From NCBI RefSeq assembly GCF_042453785.1, contig NC_091677.1:32595001-32659000 (forward strand): a stretch of DNA of 64,000 nt, written 5' to 3'. The translations under genes and the position numbers were made by a program. The notes beneath the pieces are model-generated. The model was not told the DNA's origin and did not search any database. It was given only the letters and a program-made list of their open reading frames with translations. Below are positions 34,485-47,300 of this stretch, piece by piece. The stretch is from Malus domestica. Lineage: Eukaryota > Streptophyta > Magnoliopsida > Rosales > Rosaceae. The stretch's first letter is position 1. Each line of letters begins with the position of its first letter.

Positions 34485-34660
34485 GATTTTTTTTTTTAGT
34501 ATATCGATATTTTTATACTAAGGAGAGAGGAAATTCGACTAAGTCATACAATGAGCAACTTAATTTAGATTGAATTCGTCATCCACGAGATTTAAATCTA
34601 AGACCTCTTACTTCAAAGTGAATAGGAATATCATCAGACCTTAGTACTGAGTGACACAAT
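34485..34660 (-). mobile_element. SINE-like dispersed repeat, minus strand, diverged
   Basis: T-run at 34485-34497, then the related segments ending CAGACCTTAGTACTGAGTG. The second SINE-like copy inside the duplicated segment. Confidence 0.45.
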
Positions 34661-34995
34661 TAATTAGACACTTGAAAATAAAATTTAACTATTTGTATTA
34701 TGAAATGATACCAAACGTGTTCCGACATGTTTAGGGTTTGGGTTTTTATTAGAGACTCTTTCATTTCTTCGGGCTTTTTATTCTCTTGCTAGATTTCGGG
34801 CAACCAGAAAAGCAGTCCCTTTTCTTTCCTTTCTTTTCCATTTCAAAACCTTCCAAAAACCTTTTACTTTAATTTAGTTTTACCTTAGAATTTAATTTTG
34901 GTTATAAAATTGCCATTTATAAAATTCAAATTTGAAAACCTTGGTTAAAGAACAAAGAAATAGATTGGCAGCAAGCAAAGTGAAAATTCTTCAAA

Positions 34996-35272
34996 ATTAT
35001 TGTTGGAGATCGAAGAGTTACTTTTCAAACTCCCAATCTTTTTTTTTTTTCCTTTTTATATTTGTTTGGGGATTCAAATGTAGGGACTCCTTCATTGAAG
35101 TAAATATTTTGTTAGGGACTCGAATATACTTGTTGAGTCCTAAAGAGGTCCTTAACAATTGTGAAGACCCTATTATCGAGTCTCCCAATGGAGATGCACA
35201 TTTTACGTGTTAGAAGTGACTTCATGATAGAGAGCTTGTGATTTGTGTGAAATATTGAATGGATTTGAGGGA
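34996..35272. repeat. Remnant of a U2 repeat unit without U2
   Basis: Matches the part of the units that lies 3' of U2: from TTATTGTTGGAGATCGAAGA through GTTGAGTCCTAAAGAGGTCC to GTGAAATATTGAATGGATTT. The similarity stops where U2 would follow. Confidence 0.7.
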
Positions 35273-35754
35273 ATATTCCACATGTACATAATCATTTCTC
35301 CAACTAAGGTCAATATTCCACATGACCCATTTTGAGTTCGATTTTTGAATGTGGTGAATAATTCGATAGTGGCTAAGAGGAGGCTGAAGTGTGTAAGTCT
35401 TTCCTGCCATCAGAATGGTGGACTGCTGAAGCGAAGCCACTAGCTGATTTTTTTTTGTTTTTCTTAACAACCTTAAGCAAATTCCCCCTTTAAAGAATTA
35501 GGCTTGCATTTGTGGCACTATCCAGCAACATCATTGTACTTTCTTCGTCTCGATGAATCTGCAACATTCGTTAAAATTAAAAGTTGCCATAAAATATCAC
35601 AACAGTTGGGCAAGTAGTTGCTTTTTGTGTGAGAAAAGATATGTTCATAGCCTTGGGCCTTGGTCGGCCGGTCCAGCAGGATTTTATTGGGTTGGTTTAC
35701 GAGTGGATATTTTATAAGAACATAATCAAGAGCATGGTGTAAATGGTTCATATG

Positions 35755-35938
35755 TTTTTTTTTAACAAACAATATTATTTACATTAAATGAATGAGAGCT
35801 TAGTTTCATAATAGTTAGTAATAATGTGATTCAAATTTGACTTTGTTGATAATCAAATCTAATACCTCTCGCTTACAAATAAAGGTAAATATTTTATAAG
35901 TAAAGAAAAATATCATTAAACCATAATGCTAAGTATAT
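35755..35938 (-). mobile_element. SINE-like dispersed repeat, minus strand
   Basis: Counterpart of the copy at 33538-33722 in the second copy of the duplication; its high end is next to the 1.2-kb insertion. Confidence 0.5.
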
Positions 35939-35940
35939 AA

Positions 35941-37167
35941 GCCCTGATTTGGTACTGCTTAATTTTTTTTTAAAAGCTGGGATGATAAAAAGTTGAGCCC
36001 AATGGTAACTCAACAACAAAGCACTTATTTCCAAAATTGTTGTGAGAAACATCTGTAAAGTGGAAACAGTTATGTGCTGCTTTCAAAAACCGGCTTTTTA
36101 TCACAGCAACACGGGTTAACAGTAATGTTTAATGAAAGTTTTCAAATGGCAATCCTACCTTCACCCCTCGCGTCTCACTTCTCTTCCTTGCTCAACACCG
36201 ACCACCACCACTACACCAACATTCATCCATTTTCTCTTTCCAGATCCTCCAAATGCACAAATAAGAAAAATATTCAATCTTTTTAAGAAACCATTTTTGA
36301 AAATTTGCCGATTGGTTCGAATCCCATAATCCGAGTGAGAATCAACCCATAATTCGAGCAAGAACCAGTCTAGAATCCGAGTGAGAATCGCCCCCTCCAC
36401 CCATCTGCCACACCCATCCACCCCAAGCTAGTCACACCCCGTAGATGAAATTGGTGAGGAGGGAGCTCGGAGCAAATTCTGAGCTACCCAGAATTCGTTG
36501 GTGCAACTGGGTTGGTGGGTATTTGAATCCATTAATGGCGTGCTCTGTTTGGCAGTGTGTGGATTTGAATTATAGGCACGGATTATCTGCAAATTAAGCT
36601 CAGCTCCCTTCAAACCTTCAAGCTTCAATCTTAAATCTTAAATCTTAAATCTATTATGGTAGAATGGTAAAATAAAAGAAACCCAGGAAATAAATTGAGG
36701 CGGTTGTGGCGACCGGGTGGTGGTTGTGGAGGTGGTGATGGAGAAAATGGAAGTGAGGACGGAGAAATTGAGGGAGGAGAGGTTGCATGAGAGTCGGACG
36801 GTGAAAATGATGGAGAGGATAGGTTAGATTAAAAACAGAGAGTCTGATGCTTCTAGAATTCTAAAGAGAGATTAAAATAAAAAATTATAAATAAATAAAA
36901 TAAGTTATATTAGATAATTATTGTATTATATTTCCTATCATTTATTTGTTAAGAAAATTAAAATAATGGTACATTATACCATACCATTTTTTGTCATTTT
37001 ATACAGGTACAACTGTTTTACATAAAAGTTTACCAAACACTATAACATTATTTTTTTTTCTTTTTTTTTTTCCAAAATCACTTTTACAAAAAAATTTATC
37101 AAACACTCTGCTGTTTTATATCACAACTGTTTATTCTCACAACACAGCAATACCAAACTAGTCCTAG
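35941..37167. mobile_element. Putative non-autonomous DNA transposon filling the second duplicate
   Basis: This stretch is absent from the first duplicate. Its ends are imperfectly inverted: TTTGGTACTGCT at 35948 and, reversed, TTTGGTATTGCT at the right end. A short palindrome (AAAAACCGGCTTTTT) lies at 36085. No transposase is seen, and no clear target duplication was found, so the superfamily is open. Confidence 0.45.
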
Positions 37168-37912
37168 TTTGTAAGTTAGAGTAGAGTGACGTTGGTTTTA
37201 GGTGCATCCTCATATACACCTCATAATCGAAAATGTTTGTAGAGTTGTTCAACCTTTGTGATCTAGTCTATAACCAAGATCGTTTGATAACCATTCATTT
37301 TTTGTTTTCAGTTTTTTCCAAAATTGAATATTGAAATCTTGTTTGATAATTAATTTTAGTTAGAATTGATGATTGAATTTGAATGTAAGTATCTTTTCTT
37401 TCAAATCCCAAAAAACCCTATCCAGTTGGGAATTGGATCCTATCTGAATCCATTTTGTGAGGATCGTAGGGATCCACACATCTTAGCCACTCATAGTGTA
37501 TCATGCGGTCAAAATTCATTTGACTTTTTTATTTAAAATTAAGCATAAATAGTATCTGACGAAAACTAATTACACAATGTACGATAAACGACTAAGATAT
37601 GAAGATCCCTAAAATTCCCACAAAATGGATCCAAAAAAGATCATCTCCTTTAAATCATAACGCACAGAATATATCATTATTTACGTTCAAATTTACAAAT
37701 AATGTTTGATTGTACTTGAATGTTTGCGTTGAACCCAAAGATACTCTATAATTTTCATTTCTATTTTGTCAATTTTTAAGGTCACACTCGCTAGTCATAT
37801 CAGAAAATGGAAAGCTGAGGAGAAAGAGACGAAGACCTCTTTTTGGTAAAAAAATTTAGTTTTACAAGAACACAGTTTAATATACTAAATATCAAAATAC
37901 AGTTAATTAGAT

Positions 37913-38082
37913 TTTTTCTTTTTGAGTATATCGATATTTTTATACTAAGACGAGAATAAATTCGATCAAACCACACAAGGAGCAACCTAATTTATATTGA
38001 ATTTACCATTCACGATATTCAAACCTAATACCTTTTACTTTCAAGTGAATAGGAATACTACCAAACAGTAGTACTGAATTAC
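37913..38082 (-). mobile_element. SINE-like dispersed repeat, minus strand, diverged
   Basis: Counterpart of the copy at 34485-34660 in the second duplicate, starting with a T-rich run and the GAGTATATCGATATTTTTAT segment. Confidence 0.45.
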
Positions 38083-38519
38083 ATAATTAATTAGACACTT
38101 GGAAATAAAATTTAACTATTTGTATTATGACATGATATCAAACATGTTCCGGGGGTTAGGGTTTTTAACTTTTTATTACTCTTTCATATCTTTGGGCTTT
38201 TTATTCTCTTGCTAGATGGGCAACCAGAAAAGCAGTCCATCTTTTTTCTTTTCTTTTCCATTTCAAAATCTTCCAAAAACCTTTTACTTTGAATTTAATT
38301 TTACGAACTTTAACGAAAAATTTCTGATACTGTTCGTTTTAATGAAAAATCATATTTTTACACTAAAAGTTAATCCAGTACTATTAACTTTACCCTTTAT
38401 TTTATCGTTATAATTAAAACTCAAAATTTTCAAATCATTTTTATTAGTTTTTCTTTTAATTTTGGTTACAAAATTGCCATTTATAAAATTCAAATTTGAA
38501 AACTTTGGATAACGAAAAA

Positions 38520-40362
38520 GGAGGCAAATTGTCTACCCTCCTGTTATAATGCCCTTCTCATCCCCTCCTATTTGTGCGGTCACGGTTAAGTCACGTCAAC
38601 ATTTTATATTCTTATTATTTTTTGTCTCATTATCTTTATAAAAAAAAAATTAGGGTAAAGTACAAAAAACTACCTCAACTATTGGTCTTACGACACTTTC
38701 ATACCTTATCTTTTTTAAATGACAATGTCATACCTCATCTTACGAATTTGTGCTAATGTCATACCTCCGTCAGTTTTTCTATTAGTTTCTCTGTTAAGTG
38801 CTGACGTGGCTTGGCTTAAATAGTGACGCGGCTGAAATAAATTAATAAAATATTAAAAAATTAATTAAATATTAAAAACTAAAAAATTAAAATCATTTAA
38901 TATTTTTTTTACATGGGGACTCACCTCATTTCCCTCTCCCGTCTTCCCCAAATTCGATCCACCCTCTTTATTCCCCATCCACCCCCTTTCTCCCTTCTCT
39001 CATTTGCAACCCCACCCACATTTCTCTCATCTGCAACTCGCACTCACCCTCCTTTGTCTCATCTTCATTATCGACTCCATCTACCAATGACCATCACCTT
39101 CTTCCTCATTCTAACTGATGACATCGAAGTTGCCGATCTCCGGCACACCAACCTCGCCCCTCTCTGGGTACCCACTCATTCCATTGATCTCCTCCCTTTC
39201 CTTACCAAACTACCCATATGGGTTCGATTACTTCTGCGAATCCTTGACAGCCTTATCGCCCCACGATTACCAAGTAATCGACTTCGTCGTCGGGTTTGCA
39301 GAAGTTGAGGATCGCCTCTACCACTTCCCTTTGCTCTCGCAGCCCAGCACCATCTTCAAGCCCAGCAAAACGCAGCAGCAATCCTGCACCCACCACCGCT
39401 GCCGAGTCTCTTATGAATACAACTTGGGCTTTTTTTTTTTGGGAAAAATTGAATGGTTTTGCTTTGTTTGGTTGCTTGGAAAATGTGGGAGAAAGGAAAT
39501 GAAATTGGTGGGTGCCTTGTTTTTTATGCATGCTTGTAGGTTAGAAATAAAGAGAGCGGCGGAGGAAGAGAAGAGAGGCACCTGGTCGGAATGGGAGTGG
39601 CTGGTTTGGGGTGGGATCTGGGTTTGGGTTAGGGGAAGACGGCAATCTTGTCGGCCCCGACCTTGACAGCTCTCCATTTCTCCCTTTCTCCTTAATAGCT
39701 TCGGAGAAGGCGACGACGGTGGGCAATGAAGTGGGAGAGTGAAACGGGTCGGAGCTTGCAGGTAGATCCGAGAAAGGAGGGTAGATGAAAAAATCCAGGT
39801 GGGTTTGGGGGGTTATGGGCACGGCGAGAGAGAAAAGTGGGGAGGAATGAGACTACGGTGGAGAGGAGAGGGAGATGTGAGAGAGATAGAGGGGAGAGAG
39901 AGGGTGGAGGAGGAAGGTTGGGGGGGGACGGGTGGGAAGGGGACAGGGGAGTCGGTTGGGAAGGGGTTTTGGGGATGCAGAGAAGAGAGAGGCGAGATGG
40001 AGGGGAGAGAGAGAGGGATTTAATATAATTTTTTTAAATTTTTAATTATTAAAAAATATATTTAATTATATTTTAATTCAGTTGGATTAGTGAGTGGCCC
40101 GTATCTAGCCACGTCAGCACTTAACAAAGAAACTAACAGAAAATTTGACGGAGGTATGACATTGGCACAAATTCGTAAGATGAGGTATGACATTGTCATT
40201 TTAAGAAGATGAGGTATGAAAGTGTCGTGAGACCAATAGTTGAGGTAGTTTTTTGTACTTTACCCAAAAATTAATATAAAATATTGACGTGATTTAATAA
40301 TGACCATACAAATTTAAGGGGATTGGAAGGACACCATAATAGGGGCAGACAATCTGCCTCCA
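38520..40362. mobile_element. Hairpin MITE split by a Mutator-like element
   Basis: The left half (about 38520-38652) has TTGTCTACCCTCC and GGTCACGGTTAAGTCACGTC. The right half (about 40266-40362) has GACGTGATTTAATAATGACC and GGGGCAGACAATCTGCC. Together they match the intact hairpin MITE at 43697-43890. The Mutator-like element 38653-40265 sits in the middle. Confidence 0.7.
38653..40265. mobile_element. Non-autonomous Mutator-like element with 159-bp inverted ends
   Basis: Terminal inverted repeats of 159 bp (38653-38811 and 40107-40265) begin GGGTAAAGTACAAAAAACTA and are about 93% identical. An 8-bp target duplication AAAAATTA flanks them (38645-38652 and 40266-40273). Long inverted ends favour a Mutator-like element; an 8-bp duplication would also fit hAT. 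The interior is strongly strand-biased: pyrimidine-rich at 38915-39110 and purine-rich at 39790-40020. Open frames there have no recognised domain and no transposase was seen. Captured host sequence is possible but not identified. Confidence 0.7.
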
Positions 40363-40660
40363 AAGAAAAAAAGAAGTAGATTGGCAGCAAGCAAAGTGAA
40401 AATTCTTCAAAATTAAAAACCCAAATCTTTGTCTTTCCTAAAAGTAAAAATATAAAAAAATAATTCAATGACCACCACATCCCCGTTCACAGCTGCGATG
40501 ATGCCTATCTTCCACAATTGTTAGACCAAACCAAGAAAAAAGCTGTCTCTTTGCTCTTCATCTCTCTCTCAGCAAGAAGAAGTATGTATATATATACATA
40601 TACATGTATATATTGATTGATTGAGATTTGAATATTTGAATAATTGATATAAAATCATAG

Positions 40661-43314
40661 ATGGCGGGGTACAAAGGTGACGATGAGTACGATTACTTGT
40701 TCAAGCTGGTATTGATTGGGGATTCTGGGGTGGGAAAGTCGAACCTGCTTTCCAGGTTCACCAGGAACGAGTTTAATTTGGAGTCCAAGTCTACCATCGG
40801 TGTCGAGTTCGCCACCAAGACTTTGACCGTTGATTCCAAGCTCATCAAAGCTCAGATTTGGGACACTGCTGGCCAAGAAAGGTGATATTTTTCCTCCTCT
40901 TTCTTTTTTCCTCTATCTGTTCTCCTTATTTTTTTTTAGTTTTTCTGATTTGGGTTTTTGATTCTTTTAGCTGAGTTGACTTGGAAATATTTTGATATAA
41001 TTTCTTGGCTCGAGTTTTGATTGAATTGTATGCTCAATAGTCAGTAGGGTTATCCTTTGAATTTCTTCTGATATTAATATATGAAGCCTGACAGATTGTT
41101 TTGTGTGCAAGTTTGATATCTGAGGTGAACAGGAAGAGCCCAAGATTCAGTTTTATCAAAAGGGTTTTCCCCTGTTTTCGGAAATTTCGTGGGGGTTATG
41201 GAGTTTTTTTTTCTGTCTCCCTAATTTTTAACCACTTATTTTGAAATTTTACCTGTAGTTTTGCGAAGTTTTGCATACTCATATTATTGCAGTCCTCTTT
41301 TTCTTGAGGAAAGGATACGTTGATACTTGTATATATAATTGGTTGAGGAAGATGTTCTCTTGACCACTCCCAGCTGCCATAGCATATTTTTTTGCTCGTG
41401 GAGCTTTCAAAATACTAGTTTGGACTTTAGAGTGGCCTTCTGTTTTGCTTCTTCGTCCAACCTTATTTCACTTTTCATGGAAATCCCTCCTTCAAGGCTT
41501 GACATTCTGCGATTGGGACAGTTCTCTAGTCTGGGTCTCCAGACATGGCTTGATTGCTTCTCTAAACTGGAGAATCCAAATTGTGTTTAATGAAGTACTC
41601 CTTCAGGGGTTGCCATTTGATCCCCTTTGTGGGAGGGGATGTGTTTGTTTTTTCCTCTATTGTGTGGTGTTGTATCTTATGGCAAAGTTGGGAGACAATT
41701 AGTAGCATTACTAATGGCCTGAATAGGGTTAGGCTTTTTGTTCCTCAGTATCATTGCATATAGGTGTTCCAAGAGCTGCTTACACACCAACAGTTTTTCT
41801 GACAAATTAATATTGTTATTTCCTTTTTGTTGTTGCTTGTTCTCTATATGTAGAGCCCAATCAAGAAAAAGGTTTGTGTTTAGGGTGTTTGGGCAGGCCA
41901 TGTCAACACATCCTGACACCTCTAACGAAAAGATACTATTTGAAAAATGGTCGATATCTTCCATCGCCTCACCACAAAAGAGGCATGCCTGAACTATATT
42001 TGAATAGAATATTGCCTACAAACCAATCCTCAGAGGAAAAGAAAAGGAATTTGAAAATTTTCAGTTTTGTGTTTTGTTGAATTGTAATGCAACTCTGCAG
42101 TGCTGTTGATGGCCAATTATTTTTGCCTAATTTCATGGAAATGATCTTTGGCTTATGAAATGTAACTTTGAAGTTTGCTTTGCGAAAACTATTTGGTTTT
42201 GAACTCACTGTGTTTCTAGCTTTTGTTTATGACCAGACTTCTGACCTATGAGTTAATTGTCGTGTTACAAGAAGTTTTGTACCTAAGTATTGTTCGCAAC
42301 CGCTTTTGACTTTCATATAGTTTTGTTGAAAACGCGAAAGTTACTGATTATGTTCATGTCATGTGTATAAACATTATGACGTGTTAGCTGTGTGCAAGTG
42401 ATTGAATTCTATTGAGTCTAGTTGGAGAATATTATTTCTCAAGGAAAAGCATGATATGAATTGGCGAAAAACACTATTTGGCTCACAAGGTCCAGTGGGG
42501 GAAAGATAAATCAGCTGGCTAATCTGTTGTTGATACTGCCCGGGATTGGAGTCTTGTGTATTATTCCGTTGTTCAGTGTATGCTACACTGATTACCATGA
42601 GGTACTGTAGCGGTTGCTAGACCATAGAGCTTTCTAATACGATCTAAAAAAACAGGAACTGTAAATAGTTGGAGTTATATTTGGGTAAAAGTGTTGATTG
42701 CAGATATGTTGCCGTGGTCTGAATCTCCCTCACATTGGGCGTCATGTTCAAGCGGAAATTACATCCATTGCAGGGTCAAATGGCCCTCTAGCTACAATTG
42801 CAAGTTGTTGTTTGAAGTTGTAAAATTGCTGTTAAGTTCTAAATTACGTAGTTTCCACTAAATTCCTTATTGTTATAGGTACCGTGCCATTACAAGTGCA
42901 TACTACCGAGGGGCTGTTGGTGCTTTGCTAGTGTATGATGTCACTCGGCATGCCACATTTGAGAATGTAGCAAGGTGGTTGAAGGAACTGAGGAACCATA
43001 CAGACCCCAACATTGTAGTGATGCTCATCGGCAACAAATCAGATCTTCGCCATCTGGTGGCTGTCTCAAAAGAGGATGGTAAATCTTTTGCCGAAAGAGA
43101 GTCCCTCTACTTCATGGAAACTTCTGCGTTGGAAGCAACCAACGTAGAAAGTGCATTTACCCAAGTCTTGACTCAAATATACCGGGTGGTAAGCAAGAGG
43201 GCAGTCGAGGCAGGCAACAATGGAAGCGCTTCTGCTGTTCCGTCTAAAGGACAGACCATAAATGTCAAAGATGATGGTTCTGTTTTCAAGAGAATTGGAT
43301 GCTGCTCAAACTAG
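40661..43314 (+). CDS. RABA1: Rab GTPase, RABA1 (Rab11) subfamily
   Basis: Two exons (40661-40881 and 42879-43314) encode 218 residues, the normal Rab length. GTP-binding motifs: P-loop GDSGVGKS at 20-27; switch I region ending TIGVEF; WDTAGQE at 67-73; NKSD at 126-129; ETSAL at 154-158. The C-terminus CCSN carries the double cysteine for geranylgeranylation. RABA proteins act in trans-Golgi and recycling-endosome traffic to the plasma membrane and cell plate. The intron after Gln-Glu-Arg, splitting Arg74, is about 2.0 kb. Sequence such as [20 protein letters not shown] and [16 protein letters not shown] favours RABA1; the exact isoform is not decided. An alternating TATA/CATA tract at 40583-40611 precedes the start. 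Confidence 0.95.
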
Positions 43315-43696
43315 AACTGGTAATTTTCGTGCTTTTCTTTTTCGGGCTTTTCTTTTATCCCGCTTTCTGTATATGATCACCGGAATCTGTCTTTAGAATA
43401 AAAAAACTAGTTTTTCAGATACATTGCTGGCTAAACTGTCTAATAGGCCAGGCCAGGGTCTGTATATTGAACGTTGGGTGGGTTCGTTTCCTTGTATACC
43501 CGAACTTGTGGCCGCCGGATCATAATTCGTAGCTTGTTATAGTATTTTAGCTTCATTTGTGTACTTGCAAAAATCATGAACATCGACTCTACTACACCTT
43601 AGTTGTTGTATGTAATTTCGTCCTTACCCAATGCCGCTTGTATACAAAAAGACTGATGAATGTTTTCGGTCGTATCCTGTACTACTACAACTTTTA

Positions 43697-43890
43697 GGAC
43701 AAGGATTGTCTGCCCTCCCAGTGCCCGTGCCCTTTTGTTTGTGTGGTTATGGTTAAGCCACGTCAACAATTTATATTACATTTCATTTTTGTCTTATTAT
43801 CTCTATAAAAAAAACAATATAAAATGTTGACGTGGCTTAACCGTGACCACACAAAACAGGAAGGCATGGGAGGGCAGACAATCTTTGTCC
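43697..43890. mobile_element. Hairpin MITE of Mutator type with perfect 9-bp target duplication
   Basis: A 194-bp element whose halves are inverted copies. Ends GGACAAGGATTGTCTGCCCT and, reversed, GGACAAAGATTGTCTGCCCT. It is flanked by CAACTTTTA at 43688-43696 and 43891-43899. A 9-bp duplication is the mark of the Mutator superfamily. It lies about 380 bp after the RABA1 stop. Confidence 0.85.
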
Positions 43891-44348
43891 CAACTTTTAA
43901 ACTACATCTCCGGTTTTGTCACTGAACCCTCCTGTAGCTGGCCGAGTTCAGAAAACATGTACCACTCCATAATTCATGCGATTACTATTTCCTGAAGAGA
44001 TTTTTTAGTGTGCCCGGACCATGTGGCTCTACACATGATGCTATGTCGTGCTGGGATTCTGGATGGAGTCTTGGAGAAACAAGAAATAACGTCAACCATG
44101 ATGCTTGAAAACCTCGCGTATACGCAGAATGCTTCTATATGTATATCTTATCTTTTTGTTTTTCATTTTTTTAACTTACAGATCAATCTTCTGGTAATCT
44201 GATAGCTACTATACTGATTACGCAGATTTTCAGATCTCTTCAAAGTTTACATGGTTACAAATTTACACCAGTTTAAGCTATAAATTGGCTAATACTTACA
44301 TTTGATGATATAACTTCAATGGTGTCGGTCCTCTACAGATTAATCTGG

Positions 44349-47300
44349 TCACTTTTCGTCGTTGGAGACGGCCTCCGGAAGTTTATAGCTGGGAGGCTTA
44401 TCAGCACCCCTCCTTGAGTACTCCCTCCATCTTCGAGCTGCTGCTGCCGCTCTCCTTGATCTTTCTTTCACTTCCTCCTCTGAAAAAAGATAACACATTT
44501 CAAATTTAACTTCAGACTTTGATACGTCCATAACATATGAAGCATTAAACATGTTCAAGTAGAAAATCCCTCTTCCTGGCGGACCGGGACTCTACGGCTG
44601 GGTCTTATTCCATCCCAAACTCGGATTAGGAAGAGTGCCCTAACGATAAAGTGACTCAAATCATTACAACCATGTAATATCAATATTTTGATGGGATAGT
44701 TGAAGTTTGGAGGATAATAACTTTATGCTGAAAAGCCAATATCAGCTGAGGCGGGATTCGGCAAGAACCACTGGTGCGTAAGATTACGAAGATGCAAATC
44801 AAACCGGCACCCAAGGGAGATTAGAACTTTTGCTCGAGGAAGAAAGCATGTCGGAATGATAAGAAAAAGAACGACAAACATGGAAAGCCTTTCTGAGTCT
44901 TACACATTACCCATTTGAAATAACATCTATCTGGACAAGGCAGCTATGCAGGTATATGAGCACAGCAGCAAACGAAAAAAATTACTTCTGTTAACAGTTG
45001 GTGATCCAAATAAGTTGATTCTAACTCAATTGGACCTCAAAAAGGAAGAGATGGCGCTACACCTTGAGAAGGAATATAAATCAAAATGTAAAAACCTCTT
45101 AGAGACTAAATTTTAAAACATATTGCGATTAATACATTGGACGTACTTGAGGTTAAAACGGTGAGAAACGAAGAAAGGGTGGATGGTACTCACGTCGAGT
45201 AAGTTGTATTATGTTTCTTCTGTACATTGATATTTCAAACATTAGTTATTAATATCATTCTTTCTACAGGTTTGCACTTACCTGAATTTTGGTACTCTTT
45301 GGTGTTACCCCAAATGTTGTCCCAGTATGATTCTGTTTTATCTGAATCCTTCTTCTTCTTCTTCATCCTAATTTGAGCTTGTTCCTGCAATAAACCCAGG
45401 TTTGTGAAATGTCATAACTCAAAGCATAAATGCACTTGGTACTTTAAAAACTTGTTAGCAGCGATCGAGATTTTTTCTGCCAAGAGGGAACGGCAGCACA
45501 GAAATTGGCAACTCAAGGTTTTTGTTTTCTTCTTTATCAGAAGAAACTGAAATTTCATAAGACTGCTCTTTGGATCAGAATATTGAAGGTTTCATCCTTG
45601 GTAGTTCATACAACCGAGACACTGAGTATTACTGATTTTACTTTATAGCAAAAGAAATCACAAAACATTAGATTAGTTGAAGGTACAAAAAAGAAAAGGG
45701 AGCTCCTACCAAGACTTGTGATTGCCTCTTTTGCCACCGAGAACTTGCCTGCCACATTAACGAAAATTGCTAAGCTAGTTATGGCGACAATGAAGATAAG
45801 CTAGAAATAATTTTATCCCAAAGATTAATCTAAGCAGATGAGTTTAAGAACATATAACAAATATTTATACATTCTTCTTTTGATTTGCTTCTTGATTACA
45901 TCAGAAGTGTTTCAAGAGCTACGAGGAATAAACTTCCTGGTTCTACTTCGTTTTAGCAGAATTCAGATAATATGCCAACACATTGTAGTTCAAGGCACAA
46001 AAGCAAAGATAATATGCCAACACATTGTAATTCAGAAAATGTCTTCAGGTCATTAACTGAAAGTTGTGAAAAATCATAGACAATGTATAATACAAAGAAC
46101 GAGTAACATACCATTCTGAAAACATCCACTGATGAGCCCATACCTGCGAGCATCAGTGCAACCTGACCATCCACAGTACACTTTTAGCTACTGAAGTTAT
46201 AAACGAATAAGAAAAAAGTATAAAACGCAGCTCTTTTGGTCAAAGTTTAGATAACTAGAAAGACTCAGAATTGATTAGTACGACCAAGCAGCTAAGAAAA
46301 CTATTCGCATCGAAGGATTTCAAAATGGTGATAAAGAAGGTGAATATAATTATTAGTATAAATATAAAGCTTGGACAATTCAAACATTATAATGATTGCT
46401 TTCCGTACGTTTACTCTTTCTACTCTGCGCATTTCATCTTCGAGCAATGATAGTTGAGCAGCAGAAGTCCAATGGATGCAATCAACAGGGCTGAAACAAA
46501 GAAGAATTTGTCAACTAATAATCAAGGACAACTAGTAATTTCCAGGCATCTGATAGTACAATTGACAACTATCCAGTGACATGAAAATTTCAAACGTCGA
46601 ATTTGTGAAAGCAGTACAAGCATGCACGAAAACAAAACTATTTGATGCTGCAGAAAAATTTGAAATTTGTAGAAAAATGATTTGATTATTTGTCAAAAAC
46701 CAGAAATACTTTCACGAGCTTTAAGGAAGACTCTTCTAACAAGTCTGAAGTCAAATTCTTATTTGATGTAAAGTAACGCTCTTCAGTGAAGTGTGTCCCG
46801 TTTCTACCTATTTACACGCAAACCATGAAAATACAAAGATGCCTGATTCCTAATATATGTCTTAGTTGAACACACAATACAATTGACAAAAATGGAAGTA
46901 GGACTAATCAGTTTGTCACAAAATGTTCATCATATTCGAAAAACCGATGTCAAAGTACCTACCAACTATCAATTGCCTGTTGAACTAAATCTACGCTCCC
47001 GCACTGACTGTATACTCGGGCTCTTCCAAAGTCTTCCTCGATTCCAAAGACGTCTGGGGCAACGCTGGCACAGTTTTTGCAGCCTATGCAGCTAAACTCA
47101 TCAACAAATGCATGATCCTTTGGTGCAGACTCGTTCAGGAAAGGATTGATTGCTGTCAAAGCATAGCCGTGAATTTCGTCGTAAACCATGCGTTGCACGG
47201 GGTCACTGAGCACCTCATAGACCTCATTGATGAACATGCAGAAATTGTTGGTGTCTGGATTATCACCACTCAAGTCCGGATGGCAAGCTTTCATACAATT

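Larger units (their letters stand above)
33386..34870. repeat. Segmental duplication, first copy
   Basis: Starts with CAACAGTTGGGCAAGTAGTT and runs to TTCCAAAAACCTTTTACTTT. A second copy starts at 35602 and ends near 38290. Landmarks shared in order: GGTCGGCCGGTCCAGCAGG, a SINE-like copy, TAAGTTAGAGTAGAGTG, a GGATCC-rich segment (about 34010-34200), a second SINE-like copy and GGCAACCAGAAAAGCAGTCC. No coding region is seen. Confidence 0.8.
35602..38290. repeat. Segmental duplication, second copy, with a 1.2-kb insertion
   Basis: Collinear with 33386-34870 except for about 1.2 kb of extra DNA at 35941-37167. Substitutions and small indels are frequent, so the duplication is not recent. Confidence 0.78.

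Noticed and set aside
39799-40023. Glu/Arg/Gly-rich frames in the MULE interior
   Set aside because: Low-complexity purine-rich DNA gives such frames by chance.
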